From Verrucomicrobiales bacterium (GTDB lineage Bacteria; Verrucomicrobiota; Verrucomicrobiia; Verrucomicrobiales; DEV007), in contig DUBC01000030.1 in assembly GCA_012960505.1 (NCBI GenBank), positions 1-64,000 of the forward strand: a DNA stretch of 64,000 nt, read 5' to 3'. The notes beneath the pieces are model-generated. The model saw only the letters and a list, made by a program, of their open reading frames with translations, was not told the DNA's origin and did not search any database. Positions 27,801 to 35,955 of the stretch are shown one piece after another; the stretch's first letter is position 1, and each line of letters starts with the position of its first letter. The position numbers and the translations under genes were made by a program.

Positions 27801-28689
27801 TATCAACACACTGAATGAATTAGCAGGGAATCAACAAGGCTCACCAATTGTATTTGAAGGCAATGCCCCTGCTGACGTTACTGAGAATAGAGAGCTCGCC
27901 GAATTGTTAAAACAACCGACCCCCCCCTCTCCTATCAATCCTAAAATATGGCTTGGTGCGCCTAACGCGATAAAAGGACCTACAGAAGTCATTTTCCACC
28001 GCCAAAGTGGCAACCATCTACTCCTAGTCGGACAACGTGATGATGCCATTATGGCCATTATGAGTATAGCGATAGTTTCTCTCTCCGCGCAATTTAACAA
28101 CGATGATATAAGCTTCGTTTTTATAGACAGCAACCCTCAAGGATCAAATGAAAGAGAAGCGATTGAGAAATACATCAAATCAATATCCTCTAAAATTGAC
28201 ACCAACTTTGATCAGGATGCCGGAGAGCTCATTCAATCGATTGGGCAGGAAATGAAAAGACGCGAAAGCGCAACTAGCAAAAATGAACCACCTGTCTTCA
28301 TTTTCATCAATGGTCTTCAGAAATTCAAAAAATTAAGATATGATGAAGAACTTGCATATTCTTTTGATGATTCATCAAAGGAGAGTAATCCTGCATTAAT
28401 TTTAAATGAGATCATAACAGAAGGGCCACCGCTAGGGATCCATCTAATCGTTGCAATTGATAGCTATAATAACATTGGCAGAACTCTTAGCCGCAAAGCA
28501 TTGAGTGAATTTGAAATGAGAATACTCTTTCAAATGAGCGCTAATGATTCTGCTGCACTCATTGATTCAACTAAAGCAAGCAGTATTGGAATGCACCGCG
28601 CCCTGTTCTATAGCGAGCAAGAAGGCTATCTGGAAACATTCAGACCATATTACATGCCTAGTGATTCTTGGATTCAGGAAAAGAGCTAA
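24808..28689 (+). CDS. FtsK/SpoIIIE-type ATPase with coiled coils and two membrane helices (EccC/EssC-like)
   Basis: The 1293-residue protein starts at GTG 24808. Residues 1-150 are coiled coil, two membrane helices lie at about 225-268, residues 275-440 are again coiled coil. Three ATPase-like segments follow. The first (about 500-690) lacks a Walker A. The middle one is complete: GKTGSGKST at 772-780 and a Walker B LLLIDEFQEFF with D879-E880, followed by RIVRQGRAFGIHVVLGSQT, typical FtsK/EccC. The third, from about 1068, has VGQRDDA in place of GxxGxGKS and cannot bind ATP normally. EccC likewise combines active and degenerate domains. A fused N-terminal coiled coil and no EccB/D/E partners are unusual. 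A G9 run (25542-25550) and a C8 run (27920-27927) lie within the gene. Transport of the neighbouring WXG-like proteins is inference. Confidence 0.85.
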   Translation: MSNKPSGINTTLKIIRRFSSAVIDCADRENSIENNYRLRTARAKREYEEGRSDLDALHQGSLAEAQSILHNHTERAKALYNNRESRIEEAYSNALNQSSDTLETQRGRKISEVQAKTLEAKRKNESALSEAKETQVRIDNVSKKHVHEFKYLKNKVLSSFRGFPLLSRKLKKQILNQKDRQQNEAPDLPRICTDIEKTIKSTSEDLKDFDSNLIPKIFRFIPLQWLAPITTIGIGLLGYYIFEWEGGGEYLLSCGIAALCLLILWIIKTRSSTVAKSSAEKISKQLIRIRSSFDQFDEGRDSWMKDKKNAIEEELEKYVETLNENLGSAIENAEEIGMGKPKKLEKQHQNIKEKNSSIHFLNLENIQKANKDSIASAISNFESEKGKLVKVRDNEIEEAEIEHKNKWGELVSEWGNEAETISKWLREEKTVTSQLFPVWEKSWLDSWTPPETFSHCATFGLLELDPNLFGESPPKSSSLKLPDPDSLKIPLNIKIPHSGSILFETESSENNTIIDSINNIILRLLSVAPAGKLSFSIFDPVGLGQNFAGITHLADYEDSIINKRIWTQREQIEARIIELNEHMEKVIQMYLRNEYETITDYNEKAGNIAEKYHFLVVADFPTNFSEAAARGLMSIAANGARCGIYTLIHWDKRQSLPEALDIDDLRKSNILIEQDKAGNLALVNGLKKGTSLHLESPPCSNDAIDFVQRIGDESSNSNRIEVPFSYIIPSEGEHWSGDTSNELKIPIGRTGATKLQYLSIGKGTKQHALLAGKTGSGKSTLFHVMITNLALHFSPDQVEFYLVDFKKGVEFKSYGVKKLPHAKVIAIESDREFGLSVLQKLDHELKERGELFREVGAQDIAGYKRSSGESMPRTLLLIDEFQEFFVEDDKIAQQTSVLLDRIVRQGRAFGIHVVLGSQTLGGAYSLARATLGQMVIRIALMCNEADAYLIMDEGNPAPRLLTRPGEGIYNDSAGAIEGNSPFQTVWLSEQERNSHLDHINTLNELAGNQQGSPIVFEGNAPADVTENRELAELLKQPTPPSPINPKIWLGAPNAIKGPTEVIFHRQSGNHLLLVGQRDDAIMAIMSIAIVSLSAQFNNDDISFVFIDSNPQGSNEREAIEKYIKSISSKIDTNFDQDAGELIQSIGQEMKRRESATSKNEPPVFIFINGLQKFKKLRYDEELAYSFDDSSKESNPALILNEIITEGPPLGIHLIVAIDSYNNIGRTLSRKALSEFEMRILFQMSANDSAALIDSTKASSIGMHRALFYSEQEGYLETFRPYYMPSDSWIQEKS

Positions 28690-28716
28690 AAACACATTGA
28701 AGGATTCAATGCGGCT

Positions 28717-28744
28717 TTGACAACTGGGTTAATAGACATAAAAT
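28717..28744 (+). promoter_or_regulatory. Sigma-70-like promoter of htpG
   Basis: TTGACA at 28717-28722 is a perfect -35 box. TAAAAT at 28739-28744 is a near-consensus -10 box, with a 16-base spacer. The htpG ATG starts at 28754, only nine bases beyond the -10 box, so the expected transcript would be nearly leaderless. This separates htpG transcription from the upstream ATPase gene. Confidence 0.5.
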
Positions 28745-28753
28745 CCACTCCTA

Positions 28754-30598
28754 ATGAGCGAAGAAGAAAGCAACAAGCACCATTTTCAAGCCGAAGTTCA
28801 GCAACTACTGAACATCGTAATCAATTCTTTATACACGGACAAAGAGATCTTCATTAGAGAACTAGTGTCAAATGCAGCTGATGCTCTCGAGAAAATGCGG
28901 CATACTCAATTAACAAAAAAATCCGTACTAGATCCGGAATTAGAATTAGCAATTAACATAACAACTGATGAAGAGAAAAAAATAATCACAATAATCGATC
29001 ACGGGATCGGAATGAATCGAGATGAGTTGACTCAAAATCTTGGAACCATTGCTCATTCTGGTTCAAAGAAATTCATCAACTCATTGTCAGAATCCGATCA
29101 AAAAGAAACCAGCCTCATTGGTCAATTCGGAGTAGGTTTTTATAGTGCATTCATGGTCAGTGATAATGTAAAAGTATTCACCCGCTCATGGGAAAAAGAT
29201 TCCCAATGCCTATCCTGGGCAAGTGATGGAAAAAGCGGTTATGAGATTCAAGAGGAGGGAGATCGGAAAAGGGGCACAAGCATTGTAATTTCTCTTACTG
29301 ATGATCATGAGGAGTTTTCAAAGGAAGATAGAGTCAAGGATATCCTGCAAAGTTACTCCAGCTTTGTTCCTTTCCCTGTTCTTCTGAACGGAGAAAGGAT
29401 CAACACGGTCGAAGCCATATGGATGAAACCTAAGTCTGAAATTACAGACGAAGATTACACTGAATTCTACAAGTTTACCGCTAAGGCATTTGACGATCCA
29501 CATTATAGAATGCATTTCTCTGCAGATGCCCCGCTAATGATAAATTCTTTAGTGTTTGTTCCTAAAGAGAACCCAGAAAAACTTGGATTCGGCCAAGTCG
29601 ACCCAGCCGTTGCTCTATATTGCAATAAAGTATTAATCGATGGAGCACCAAAGGGACTACTTCCTGATTGGCTTCGATTTCTAAAAGGCGTCATTGATAG
29701 CGAGGACCTACCATTAAATATCTCAAGAGAATCGATGCAGGACAGTGCCTTAATTAAAAAATTGAACAGGCTAATCACTAAAAGATTCATCAAATTCCTC
29801 GAACGTGAATCGACAGCCGATAATGAAAAATACGAAACATTCTACAACCAGTTTCGCAATTTCATCAAGGAAGGCGTGATCACTGACGCTGACCATCGCG
29901 ATAGCCTAGCAAATCTCTTGAGATTTGAGACATCAATTGAAGAGCCTGACAATCTAAGCAGTCTCGATCAGTACGTAACTAGAATGAAAGAAGGGCAAGA
30001 TAAAATCTATTTCCAAATCGCACAAGACCGTAACAGCATTGAATCAGCTCCTTACCTCGAAGCGTTTAAAGTCCGTGGCCTCGAAGTGCTCTTCCTATAC
30101 GAAGCGATCGACGAATACCTAGTAGGACAACTCACATCCTTTTCAGAAAAAGAGCTTGTTTCGATTAATCGAGCAGACCTTGAATTAGATGATATTGAAA
30201 CAAAAGGCGACAGCCTGGACGAGAAGTCTGCCTCAGAATTATGCGAGTGGTTAAAAGAAACCTTAGGAGAAAGAATCGCTGAAGTTCGAGCAAGCAAGAG
30301 ACTGGTAGACAGCCCTGCCGCAGCACTTACTCCAGGTGGAAGTATGAGCCCGCAGATGAAGCAAATGATGCAGCAAATGAACCCCGATTTTTCACAATCT
30401 CAATCAGTTGAAATTGAAATTAATCCAAGGCATGAGCTCATTAGGAAACTTCAGGAAGTCCGTCAAAGCCGATCAGATCTAGCGCCCATGATTGCCGAGC
30501 AGATCGTGGACAATGCTCTACTATCTGCAGGATTGCTTGATGAGAGCAAAAATATGGTAAATAGGGTTTACGACATCATGTTGAAATCCCTTGATTAA
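28754..30598 (+). CDS. htpG: Chaperone HtpG (Hsp90 family)
   Basis: The 614-residue product is a full-length bacterial Hsp90. N-terminal ATPase GHKL motifs are present: ELVSNAADALEKMR, DHGIGMNRDELTQNLGTIAHSG and GQFGVGFYSAFMVSD. The middle domain contains NSLVFVP and NISRESMQDSALIKKL, with the conserved Arg that contacts the gamma-phosphate. A C-terminal dimerisation region with a Met-rich PQMKQMMQQMNP segment is present. It assists folding of client proteins under stress in the cytoplasm. A sigma-70-like promoter lies directly upstream. Confidence 0.97.
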   Translation: MSEEESNKHHFQAEVQQLLNIVINSLYTDKEIFIRELVSNAADALEKMRHTQLTKKSVLDPELELAINITTDEEKKIITIIDHGIGMNRDELTQNLGTIAHSGSKKFINSLSESDQKETSLIGQFGVGFYSAFMVSDNVKVFTRSWEKDSQCLSWASDGKSGYEIQEEGDRKRGTSIVISLTDDHEEFSKEDRVKDILQSYSSFVPFPVLLNGERINTVEAIWMKPKSEITDEDYTEFYKFTAKAFDDPHYRMHFSADAPLMINSLVFVPKENPEKLGFGQVDPAVALYCNKVLIDGAPKGLLPDWLRFLKGVIDSEDLPLNISRESMQDSALIKKLNRLITKRFIKFLERESTADNEKYETFYNQFRNFIKEGVITDADHRDSLANLLRFETSIEEPDNLSSLDQYVTRMKEGQDKIYFQIAQDRNSIESAPYLEAFKVRGLEVLFLYEAIDEYLVGQLTSFSEKELVSINRADLELDDIETKGDSLDEKSASELCEWLKETLGERIAEVRASKRLVDSPAAALTPGGSMSPQMKQMMQQMNPDFSQSQSVEIEINPRHELIRKLQEVRQSRSDLAPMIAEQIVDNALLSAGLLDESKNMVNRVYDIMLKSLD

Positions 30599-30679
30599 GA
30601 TCCAGCTCAAAGATAAAAATCACCCCACTTGCACAGTCAATAATTACAATGCAATCTTTTTAAATCTAAAAGAAAAGTC

Positions 30680-30886
30680 TTAGAGCCCTACAGGAGTTAC
30701 CGAAGTTGGAGGAGGAGGCTTAACACTTTTGATGCTCTTAAGCTTCTTATGATCTTGATCAGCAACTTCTTTGAGTTTTTCAAGGTCCTCTCTCTCATCC
30801 TCAAGCTTAGTCTCAAGAATGTTAACTCTCTCCTCAAGGCTCTCAATTTTTCCTTTAAGGATTTCAGTTGTAGTTTCTTCTGCCAT
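30680..30886 (-). CDS. Small coiled-coil protein
   Basis: The 68-residue protein has about 50 residues of heptad-like coiled coil (LKGKIESLEERVNILETKL followed by EDLEKLKEVADQDHKKL) and a short Pro-rich tail (KPPPPTSVTPVGL). It has no signal or membrane segment. The composition resembles SlyX-like or other small helical bundle proteins, but no family assignment is secure. It stands alone on the minus strand between htpG and a lipoprotein gene. The regular heptads argue that it is real and not a chance ORF. Confidence 0.6.
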   Translation of the reverse strand: MAEETTTEILKGKIESLEERVNILETKLEDEREDLEKLKEVADQDHKKLKSIKSVKPPPPTSVTPVGL

Positions 30887-31080
30887 AATATGCAGTTATT
30901 TCTTTGCTTCTATTCCTTCTCACCGATGCCTGACAAAGCAACATCATGCATTGATTACGAGCCAGTTATAGCCATTAATTAAAATTATTATGATTTTCAC
31001 ATTACATCCAGTAAATTTTCACAAAAAAAAGAGAATCCTTCTCTCTTACGGAGCTAGAATCATTTATTGTTCTGAATAAG

Positions 31081-31524
31081 ATGCATAAAATATGCTTAGT
31101 AATTTCTCTATTATTGGCTTGTTCCGGCTGCGCAAAATATCAAAAACAGTGGGAAAAAACTCAAAACGAAATCCTGCCACCTCACAAAAATTTGGAAGGT
31201 TCTTGGGTCGGTTCCTGGAAAAGCGAACCTAGTGGGCATGGCGGCAAATTAAAATGTATTATCAAAGAAACTGATAAAGGCCAATACGAGTTTTATTATT
31301 GGGCCACATGGGCAAAAGTAATCAGTGGAGGATTTAGAATAACGTGCAAAGTCAAAAAGATAGACACGGAATGGACCTTTGAAGGGGATAAGAATCTTGG
31401 AAGTTTGGGTGGCAAATTCATCCATACCGGAACAGCCTCTCCTAATAAATTAAAAGCCACGTACAAATCTGATCGCGGGGATCATGGTAGCTTCACTCTT
31501 TCCCGCCCGCGTAATGATAATTAA
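31081..31524 (+). CDS. Hypothetical lipoprotein
   Basis: The 147-residue product has a short lipoprotein signal (LLLACSGC) with the probable acylated Cys at residue 17, or possibly residue 14. The mature part is beta-rich: NLEGSWVGSWKSEPSGHGGKL, YEFYYWATWAKVISGGFRI and FTHTGTAS-like strands, which suggests a lipocalin-like or small beta-barrel domain. No family is recognised with confidence. Its stop codon overlaps the stop of the convergent GspE gene by four bases (31521-31524). Outer-membrane location is inferred from the signal. Confidence 0.68.
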   Translation: MHKICLVISLLLACSGCAKYQKQWEKTQNEILPPHKNLEGSWVGSWKSEPSGHGGKLKCIIKETDKGQYEFYYWATWAKVISGGFRITCKVKKIDTEWTFEGDKNLGSLGGKFIHTGTASPNKLKATYKSDRGDHGSFTLSRPRNDN

Positions 31525-33719
31525 CTCATAACCCCAAAATGAGCCAATCTGCTAATCTCCTCCATCGTCGTGTTCCCAGACATCACCTGCAACATGCCTT
31601 CCTGATAGAGAGACAAGACACCATCCTTTGCTGCCTCTTTTCGCATCTCAGCCATAGGGGTTCCTGATGCTATCATTTCTGCGATACTTGCATTAACAGG
31701 GCACATTTCCATCAAAGCAACTCTACCTAAATATCCAGTTCCATTACACTCATCACACCCTGATGAAACAAAAATGGGATCTTCCATCGGACTCTTAATG
31801 AGTTCATTCTTATAAAAGAATTCCTGCAATTTTCGTGAAGCCGGTACCGAACGTTTGCAATATCCACAAAGTCGTTTTACTAATCGTTGTGCCTGACTCA
31901 TAGAAAGCGCATCCGCTAACAAATACGGTTCTACGCCCATCGATATTAGGCGCGAAACAGCTCTGAGAGAATCATTCGCATGCAAGGTAGTCAAAACCAA
32001 ATGACCCGTCAGAGCGGAATTTATGGCAGCCGTAGCTGTCTCTTCATCTCGTGACTCTCCAACTAATATAACGTCAGGATCCGCTCTCAACAAAGCTCGC
32101 AAACCCGTTGCAAAATTGATGCCATGAAATTTATCAGTTTGAGTCTGGTTTATTCCCTCTATCTCATACTCAATGGGATCCTCTATCGTATGAATATTCA
32201 TATGGGATTCATTGATTGAGTTAATGAAAGCATAGAGCGTGGTCGTCTTACCTGAACCTGTAGGCCCTGTAACTAAGACAAGCCCTTGGTCCCTCTTCAT
32301 TGTTGAATTAACAATCCCCAATTGACGTTCAGACATGTTTAATTCACTTAACTCCTTGATCCCGTCTTGCTTATCCAGAAACCTCATGGTCAGTTTCTGA
32401 TTTTCCTTCCGGCATGGCACTGCCGATACACGAACATCAATTCGCTTTTGTCCAATCTTCAATCCAAATCTCGCGTCTTGGAGGTCTTGATGCTGATGCC
32501 CCATGTTGGAGTAATTTTTAAACAATGCTATGAAACGTGGCAACTGCTCCTCTGAGCAAGAATGAATAACTTCCAATGACCCATCGATGCGAGCTCTGAA
32601 TCGAGCCGTATTAAAGTATTTTTCTACATGCAAATCAGAACCACGACTTGAAATCGCTCTAAACAAGATCCACTTCAACACATCTTCCGGAGAAGTATTC
32701 GGGTTAGATGGGTTCAAGTCAGCAATGTCTACTGGATCAATTTCAAGAAGATTCTGATCCTCAGAATAGTAAAGATCCCCAGATTCTATAATGTCTTGCC
32801 TTTGAACTCCCCTACCCCTACTTCTTGCTATAGCAGAACGAATTGAATCACCATCAGCTAGAATGGGTATTATCTCGACTCCATCATGACCATCTGACAA
32901 CCACTCATCTTCAAATCCGTATACTTTTTCATTTTCGCATAAGAGGTATAAAACACCGTCACCTTCATGCATCGGGTAAACGACATGCTTTTCCAATAAT
33001 TGGTCGGCAAAAGTAGTTTGGTTAGGAGTTTCGTCAGGATTAAAACATTGCTTGCCATTTAACAAGTAGAAAAAGGCTACTCCATAATGGCGAGGCAAAC
33101 CCTTATAATCTGCTGAGCACAGCACCTCTATTCCTTCATTCTCAACAGTCAGAGAATGCCACTTATCTTTTTCTGAATCAGGCAGAGGATAATTATTTGA
33201 AAACCAATTCAATATTGAAATTGGCTCAGCAGAGGCAGAAGGAGGAAGGATTTTTTCGAGGGGACTGATAGCAGATAAAGGTTTAAAATCTAATCGAGAT
33301 TGAAGATCTTCAAATATCGTAGTGTAACTCGATTTAGATATCACAACTTTAACACACAAGTAGTCAGGAATCCCCCAAGTATCATCTGATAGAGGATTAA
33401 AATGACCAAGAATCGGCAAAGGTCCCAAAGTTCCTATCGGAATCCAGGGCTCGTCCCCGGAAGGCATCCTTCCCAGTTTCCTCAGCAAGTTTTCCGCATC
33501 AGCCGAACATGATGCCCGCGGTAGTTCTACAGGAGGAATCCCCGAACGGCTAGCGATTTGGTCTAAATCTGGTCCTTCAGAAAGAGATATAGAACTCATA
33601 TCACCCCCATGATCAACCTTATCATCACCCTGAACTTCTTTAGATGAATCTCCATTCAGATCCGTAAGCTCTGTTACCAGAAACCGTGAACTCAAGTCAT
33701 GTTCTTCAAGATTATTCAT
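31521..33719 (-). CDS. Type IV pilus/type II secretion assembly ATPase (GspE/PilB family)
   Basis: The 732-residue protein has a divergent N-terminal half (about 1-310), then the secretion ATPase: RGSDLHVEKYFNTARFRARIDG, Walker A VTGPTGSGKTTT near residue 487, Asp-box IHTIEDPIEYEIEGINQTQ, Walker B ALLRADPDVILVGESRDEETA, and His-box TGHLVLTTLHANDS. A tetracysteine zinc site follows: CGYC and, after about 38 residues, CDECNGTGYLGR. GspE/PilB powers pseudopilus or pilus extension at the inner membrane. The N-terminal region of over 300 residues is longer than needed and shows two internally similar-looking segments (LPILGHFNPLS...; LPRHYGVAFFYLLNG...), possibly MshEN/GspE_N-like. It closes the pilus locus. 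Confidence 0.92.
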   Translation of the reverse strand: MNNLEEHDLSSRFLVTELTDLNGDSSKEVQGDDKVDHGGDMSSISLSEGPDLDQIASRSGIPPVELPRASCSADAENLLRKLGRMPSGDEPWIPIGTLGPLPILGHFNPLSDDTWGIPDYLCVKVVISKSSYTTIFEDLQSRLDFKPLSAISPLEKILPPSASAEPISILNWFSNNYPLPDSEKDKWHSLTVENEGIEVLCSADYKGLPRHYGVAFFYLLNGKQCFNPDETPNQTTFADQLLEKHVVYPMHEGDGVLYLLCENEKVYGFEDEWLSDGHDGVEIIPILADGDSIRSAIARSRGRGVQRQDIIESGDLYYSEDQNLLEIDPVDIADLNPSNPNTSPEDVLKWILFRAISSRGSDLHVEKYFNTARFRARIDGSLEVIHSCSEEQLPRFIALFKNYSNMGHQHQDLQDARFGLKIGQKRIDVRVSAVPCRKENQKLTMRFLDKQDGIKELSELNMSERQLGIVNSTMKRDQGLVLVTGPTGSGKTTTLYAFINSINESHMNIHTIEDPIEYEIEGINQTQTDKFHGINFATGLRALLRADPDVILVGESRDEETATAAINSALTGHLVLTTLHANDSLRAVSRLISMGVEPYLLADALSMSQAQRLVKRLCGYCKRSVPASRKLQEFFYKNELIKSPMEDPIFVSSGCDECNGTGYLGRVALMEMCPVNASIAEMIASGTPMAEMRKEAAKDGVLSLYQEGMLQVMSGNTTMEEISRLAHFGVMS

Positions 33720-33736
33720 TTTTCAATTCATTAAAT

Positions 33737-34237
33737 TCATCGCCCAACAGGCACGTAATTTTTTGGGAACTCGTAATTTAAGCCATAATCAGACCCATCA
33801 AACTTCACCCACACACCAACACCAGCTTCGCCTGGCCATATTGCAACAAACACATTGCCGTTCCATTGAAGTCGATAATTTGACACCGCAGAACTCACAA
33901 CGGGATGCCAGTTAGGTTTTAAAAACGGCGCTCCAGGAGCAGGAGTGTTATCATCCCTCCATTGCAACGTTCTAATAATAGAAACCTCTTCACCAGCCAT
34001 AGAATCATCTCTACTTATCTCTATTTCGTAATTGAGCTGGCTATGCTTTTTTATTGCTTTGTTTAGACTCTCAACAAAATCCTTAACTACAATTTCCTTT
34101 GAATTGCTCAGAACTCCACCGAGTTGAGGAATTGCGATGCTTGTAATAATGCTCAACATCGCTACGACAATAATTAACTCAACAATGCTAAATGCACGGA
34201 TTTGATTGCCGGAAAAAGAGCATTTTTTATTAAACAT
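33737..34237 (-). CDS. Prepilin-like protein (pseudopilin), 166 aa
   Basis: The N-terminus has a leader of 15 residues ending RA, then FSIVELIIVVAMLSIITSIAIP with E at +5, the standard methylated N-terminal helix. The residue before the cleavage site is Ala where Gly is usual. The C-terminal domain is about 130 residues and includes a KAIKKHSQLN stretch and a beta-rich end (YRLQWNGNVFVAIWPGEAGVG). It is the last prepilin before the GspE gene, 17 bases away. It is a minor pseudopilin candidate. Prepilin peptidase is not encoded in the window. Confidence 0.85.
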   Translation of the reverse strand: MFNKKCSFSGNQIRAFSIVELIIVVAMLSIITSIAIPQLGGVLSNSKEIVVKDFVESLNKAIKKHSQLNYEIEISRDDSMAGEEVSIIRTLQWRDDNTPAPGAPFLKPNWHPVVSSAVSNYRLQWNGNVFVAIWPGEAGVGVWVKFDGSDYGLNYEFPKNYVPVGR

Positions 34238-34276
34238 TTTATTAACAGATTTAGAAATCCTTCTTATACCTCACAC

Positions 34277-34678
34277 TTAATAATAGATCTCACCATAGGG
34301 GCCTCTGAGCTGGACCTTAGATATTCGTCCGAGATTTCCCGGTAAGGTTATTTGATATCCAGAAGGCATGTATTCGAATAAATTCGAGGGTGCAAAAGCG
34401 AGGTAATAAGACAAAAGAGCGTATCGGCCTTGGGCATTGACCTGCTGACCCCAATAGTCACTCGCATTTTCATGCCCATTAGCCTGCACATAACTGACCA
34501 TCGCTATATTAAGGGCCTCCGCCCTTGAAATAGCCATGTTCGTTTCACTGTCCTGCTTAACAGCAACAATGTTAGGAATTGCAAGGAACGTAATGATACC
34601 AATTATTGCAACAGCAGCCAAAACTTCCACAAGGGAAAATGCTTTTTCTTTGATACATGTATTTCTTTTTGTTTTCAT
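34277..34678 (-). CDS. Prepilin-like protein (pseudopilin), 133 aa
   Basis: The leader ends KEKA, followed by FSLVEVLAAVAIIGIITFLAIP with E+5; the -1 residue is Ala. The remaining 100 residues include AISRAEALNIAMVSYVQANG, typical of the alpha-helix/beta connection of GspH/GspG-like minor pseudopilins, and a Gly/Tyr-rich C-terminus. The preceding prepilin gene stops four bases before its start, so the two are coupled. Minor pseudopilins usually form the tip complex. Function in this locus is by position. Confidence 0.85.
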   Translation of the reverse strand: MKTKRNTCIKEKAFSLVEVLAAVAIIGIITFLAIPNIVAVKQDSETNMAISRAEALNIAMVSYVQANGHENASDYWGQQVNAQGRYALLSYYLAFAPSNLFEYMPSGYQITLPGNLGRISKVQLRGPYGEIYY

Positions 34679-34682
34679 TTAA

Positions 34683-35234
34683 TTAGGGAAACAAATTAAC
34701 TTTAGGATATGTGTTTTTGTTATCATTGCCCGGAACCTCCCACGCGGAGAGCATAAGGTATTGATCCGTTTTGCGCATCGCTCCGCTGAGAATTTTAGTT
34801 GGCGCAAATTGATATGATGAGCGGATAAAATGCTCATAAGTATCTTCATCCAAATAATTCTTAATCAAATCCAACCTCCCTTGGACTCCTGCTAAACTGC
34901 GCGAACTTCTAGGCGATCCAGGCGCCTCAGTCCAATAATTAGTAGCATAATTATATTTGTTCCTCACATAAGACACGGTCCGCTCCATTACTAGATTAGG
35001 ATTATTTGGATCAGGCCTTTCATATCCTCCCACTTGACCCGCAACCCAGTTATTAACAGCCGATTGAAGCGTCGCCTGCTGCTGCCTAGAAACAACATTT
35101 CTAGAATCCTGAGCCGCATTAGAAAATGAATTTATGACGATAGCGGCCATTATAGAAATGATACCAAGAACCAACAACAACTCGACTAAAGAAAATCCAA
35201 CTTCACCAATGTTGCCTCTCTTTGTTACTTTCAT
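34683..35234 (-). CDS. Prepilin-like protein (pseudopilin), 183 aa
   Basis: The leader ends EVG, a canonical Gly at -1, followed by FSLVELLLVLGIISIMAAIVI with E+5. The mature protein has a helical SNAAQDSRNVVSRQQQATLQ stretch and a globular end containing YVRNKYNYATNYWTEAPG. It is the first gene after the terminator-like hairpin that follows the main pilin gene, so its expression is probably lower than that of the pilin. A pseudopilin of the GspH type is likely, but the exact class is not decided. Confidence 0.85.
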   Translation of the reverse strand: MKVTKRGNIGEVGFSLVELLLVLGIISIMAAIVINSFSNAAQDSRNVVSRQQQATLQSAVNNWVAGQVGGYERPDPNNPNLVMERTVSYVRNKYNYATNYWTEAPGSPRSSRSLAGVQGRLDLIKNYLDEDTYEHFIRSSYQFAPTKILSGAMRKTDQYLMLSAWEVPGNDNKNTYPKVNLFP

Positions 35235-35277
35235 TTTAAGGATATTTTTTCTAATCTCTTAGGTCTTGTTGAATTAA

Positions 35278-35306
35278 GGGCTCCTCAACTGAACGTCGAG
35301 GAGCCC
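35278..35306 (-). terminator. Attenuator-type hairpin after the major pilin gene
   Basis: GGGCTCCTC at 35278-35286 and GAGGAGCCC at 35298-35306 form a perfect 9-bp stem around an 11-base loop. Reading the minus strand, the hairpin lies 29 bases beyond the stop of the pilin gene and is followed by TTAATTC, a weak U-tract. It may end most pilin transcripts while letting some continue into the minor prepilin and gspE genes, as is common after major pilin genes. Confidence 0.6.
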
Positions 35307-35335
35307 CTATCTCATACTTTGTTATTTAAATATTT

Positions 35336-35731
35336 TTATTTTGGAGAATAAACGATCATCTTAGCTTGGGCATCATATGAAAGATGCTGAGAGGCTGACA
35401 TTTTTTCTTGATCACTAAGGTTTGGAACTTTGAAAACAGTGCTATCAAATCCAGAATCTATACTTCCGGTTAGTCCAGGACTAACAATTTGATTAACAAT
35501 TGCATTAACAGTTGATGAGGAACCTAGATCCGCGCCAGCAGCTACCGCAGATGCACACACTGATGCAAGGTTCTGAGCATTGCGTTTAGCTTTACTTTTA
35601 TTAGCCTGTTCAGTAATATTTCCAATAGTTGGTACTGCAATAGCGGCAATAATGCCGATGACTGCGATTACGACGAGCATCTCTACAAGGCTGAAGCCAG
35701 CCTTAACGTTTTTGACTATATTTGTCTTCAT
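35336..35731 (-). CDS. Major prepilin / pseudopilin (GspG/PilA-like), 131 aa
   Basis: The leader ends VKAG (Gly at -1), followed by FSLVEMLVVIAVIGIIAAIAVP with E+5. A helical region with NKSKAKRNAQNLASVCASAVAAG follows, then a short C-terminal domain. The protein is the smallest of the set, has its own 224-bp upstream gap (35732-35955), and is followed by a strong hairpin. These traits point to the main, highly expressed subunit. A GspG-type Ca-binding loop is not evident, so pilin versus pseudopilin is left open. No Shine-Dalgarno sequence is obvious. Confidence 0.88.
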   Translation of the reverse strand: MKTNIVKNVKAGFSLVEMLVVIAVIGIIAAIAVPTIGNITEQANKSKAKRNAQNLASVCASAVAAGADLGSSSTVNAIVNQIVSPGLTGSIDSGFDSTVFKVPNLSDQEKMSASQHLSYDAQAKMIVYSPK

Positions 35732-35955
35732 GATGATGTTTTTATTTAAGTATTTCTTGCGTGGCTTTTATGAGCCTTTATGGAAATTACAACGACTATT
35801 AATATTTGGCAAGTCCTTTTTATGGTTATTGTGGTTTTTATTGTCTATTATATTTATTATTAATATTTCCTAACTATATTTATACTTAGCCCTTAAATCT
35901 TAAAGTCTAGTTTTCCCTATATATTAAGCCAATTTCAGCTCAATTATGGAGCATC

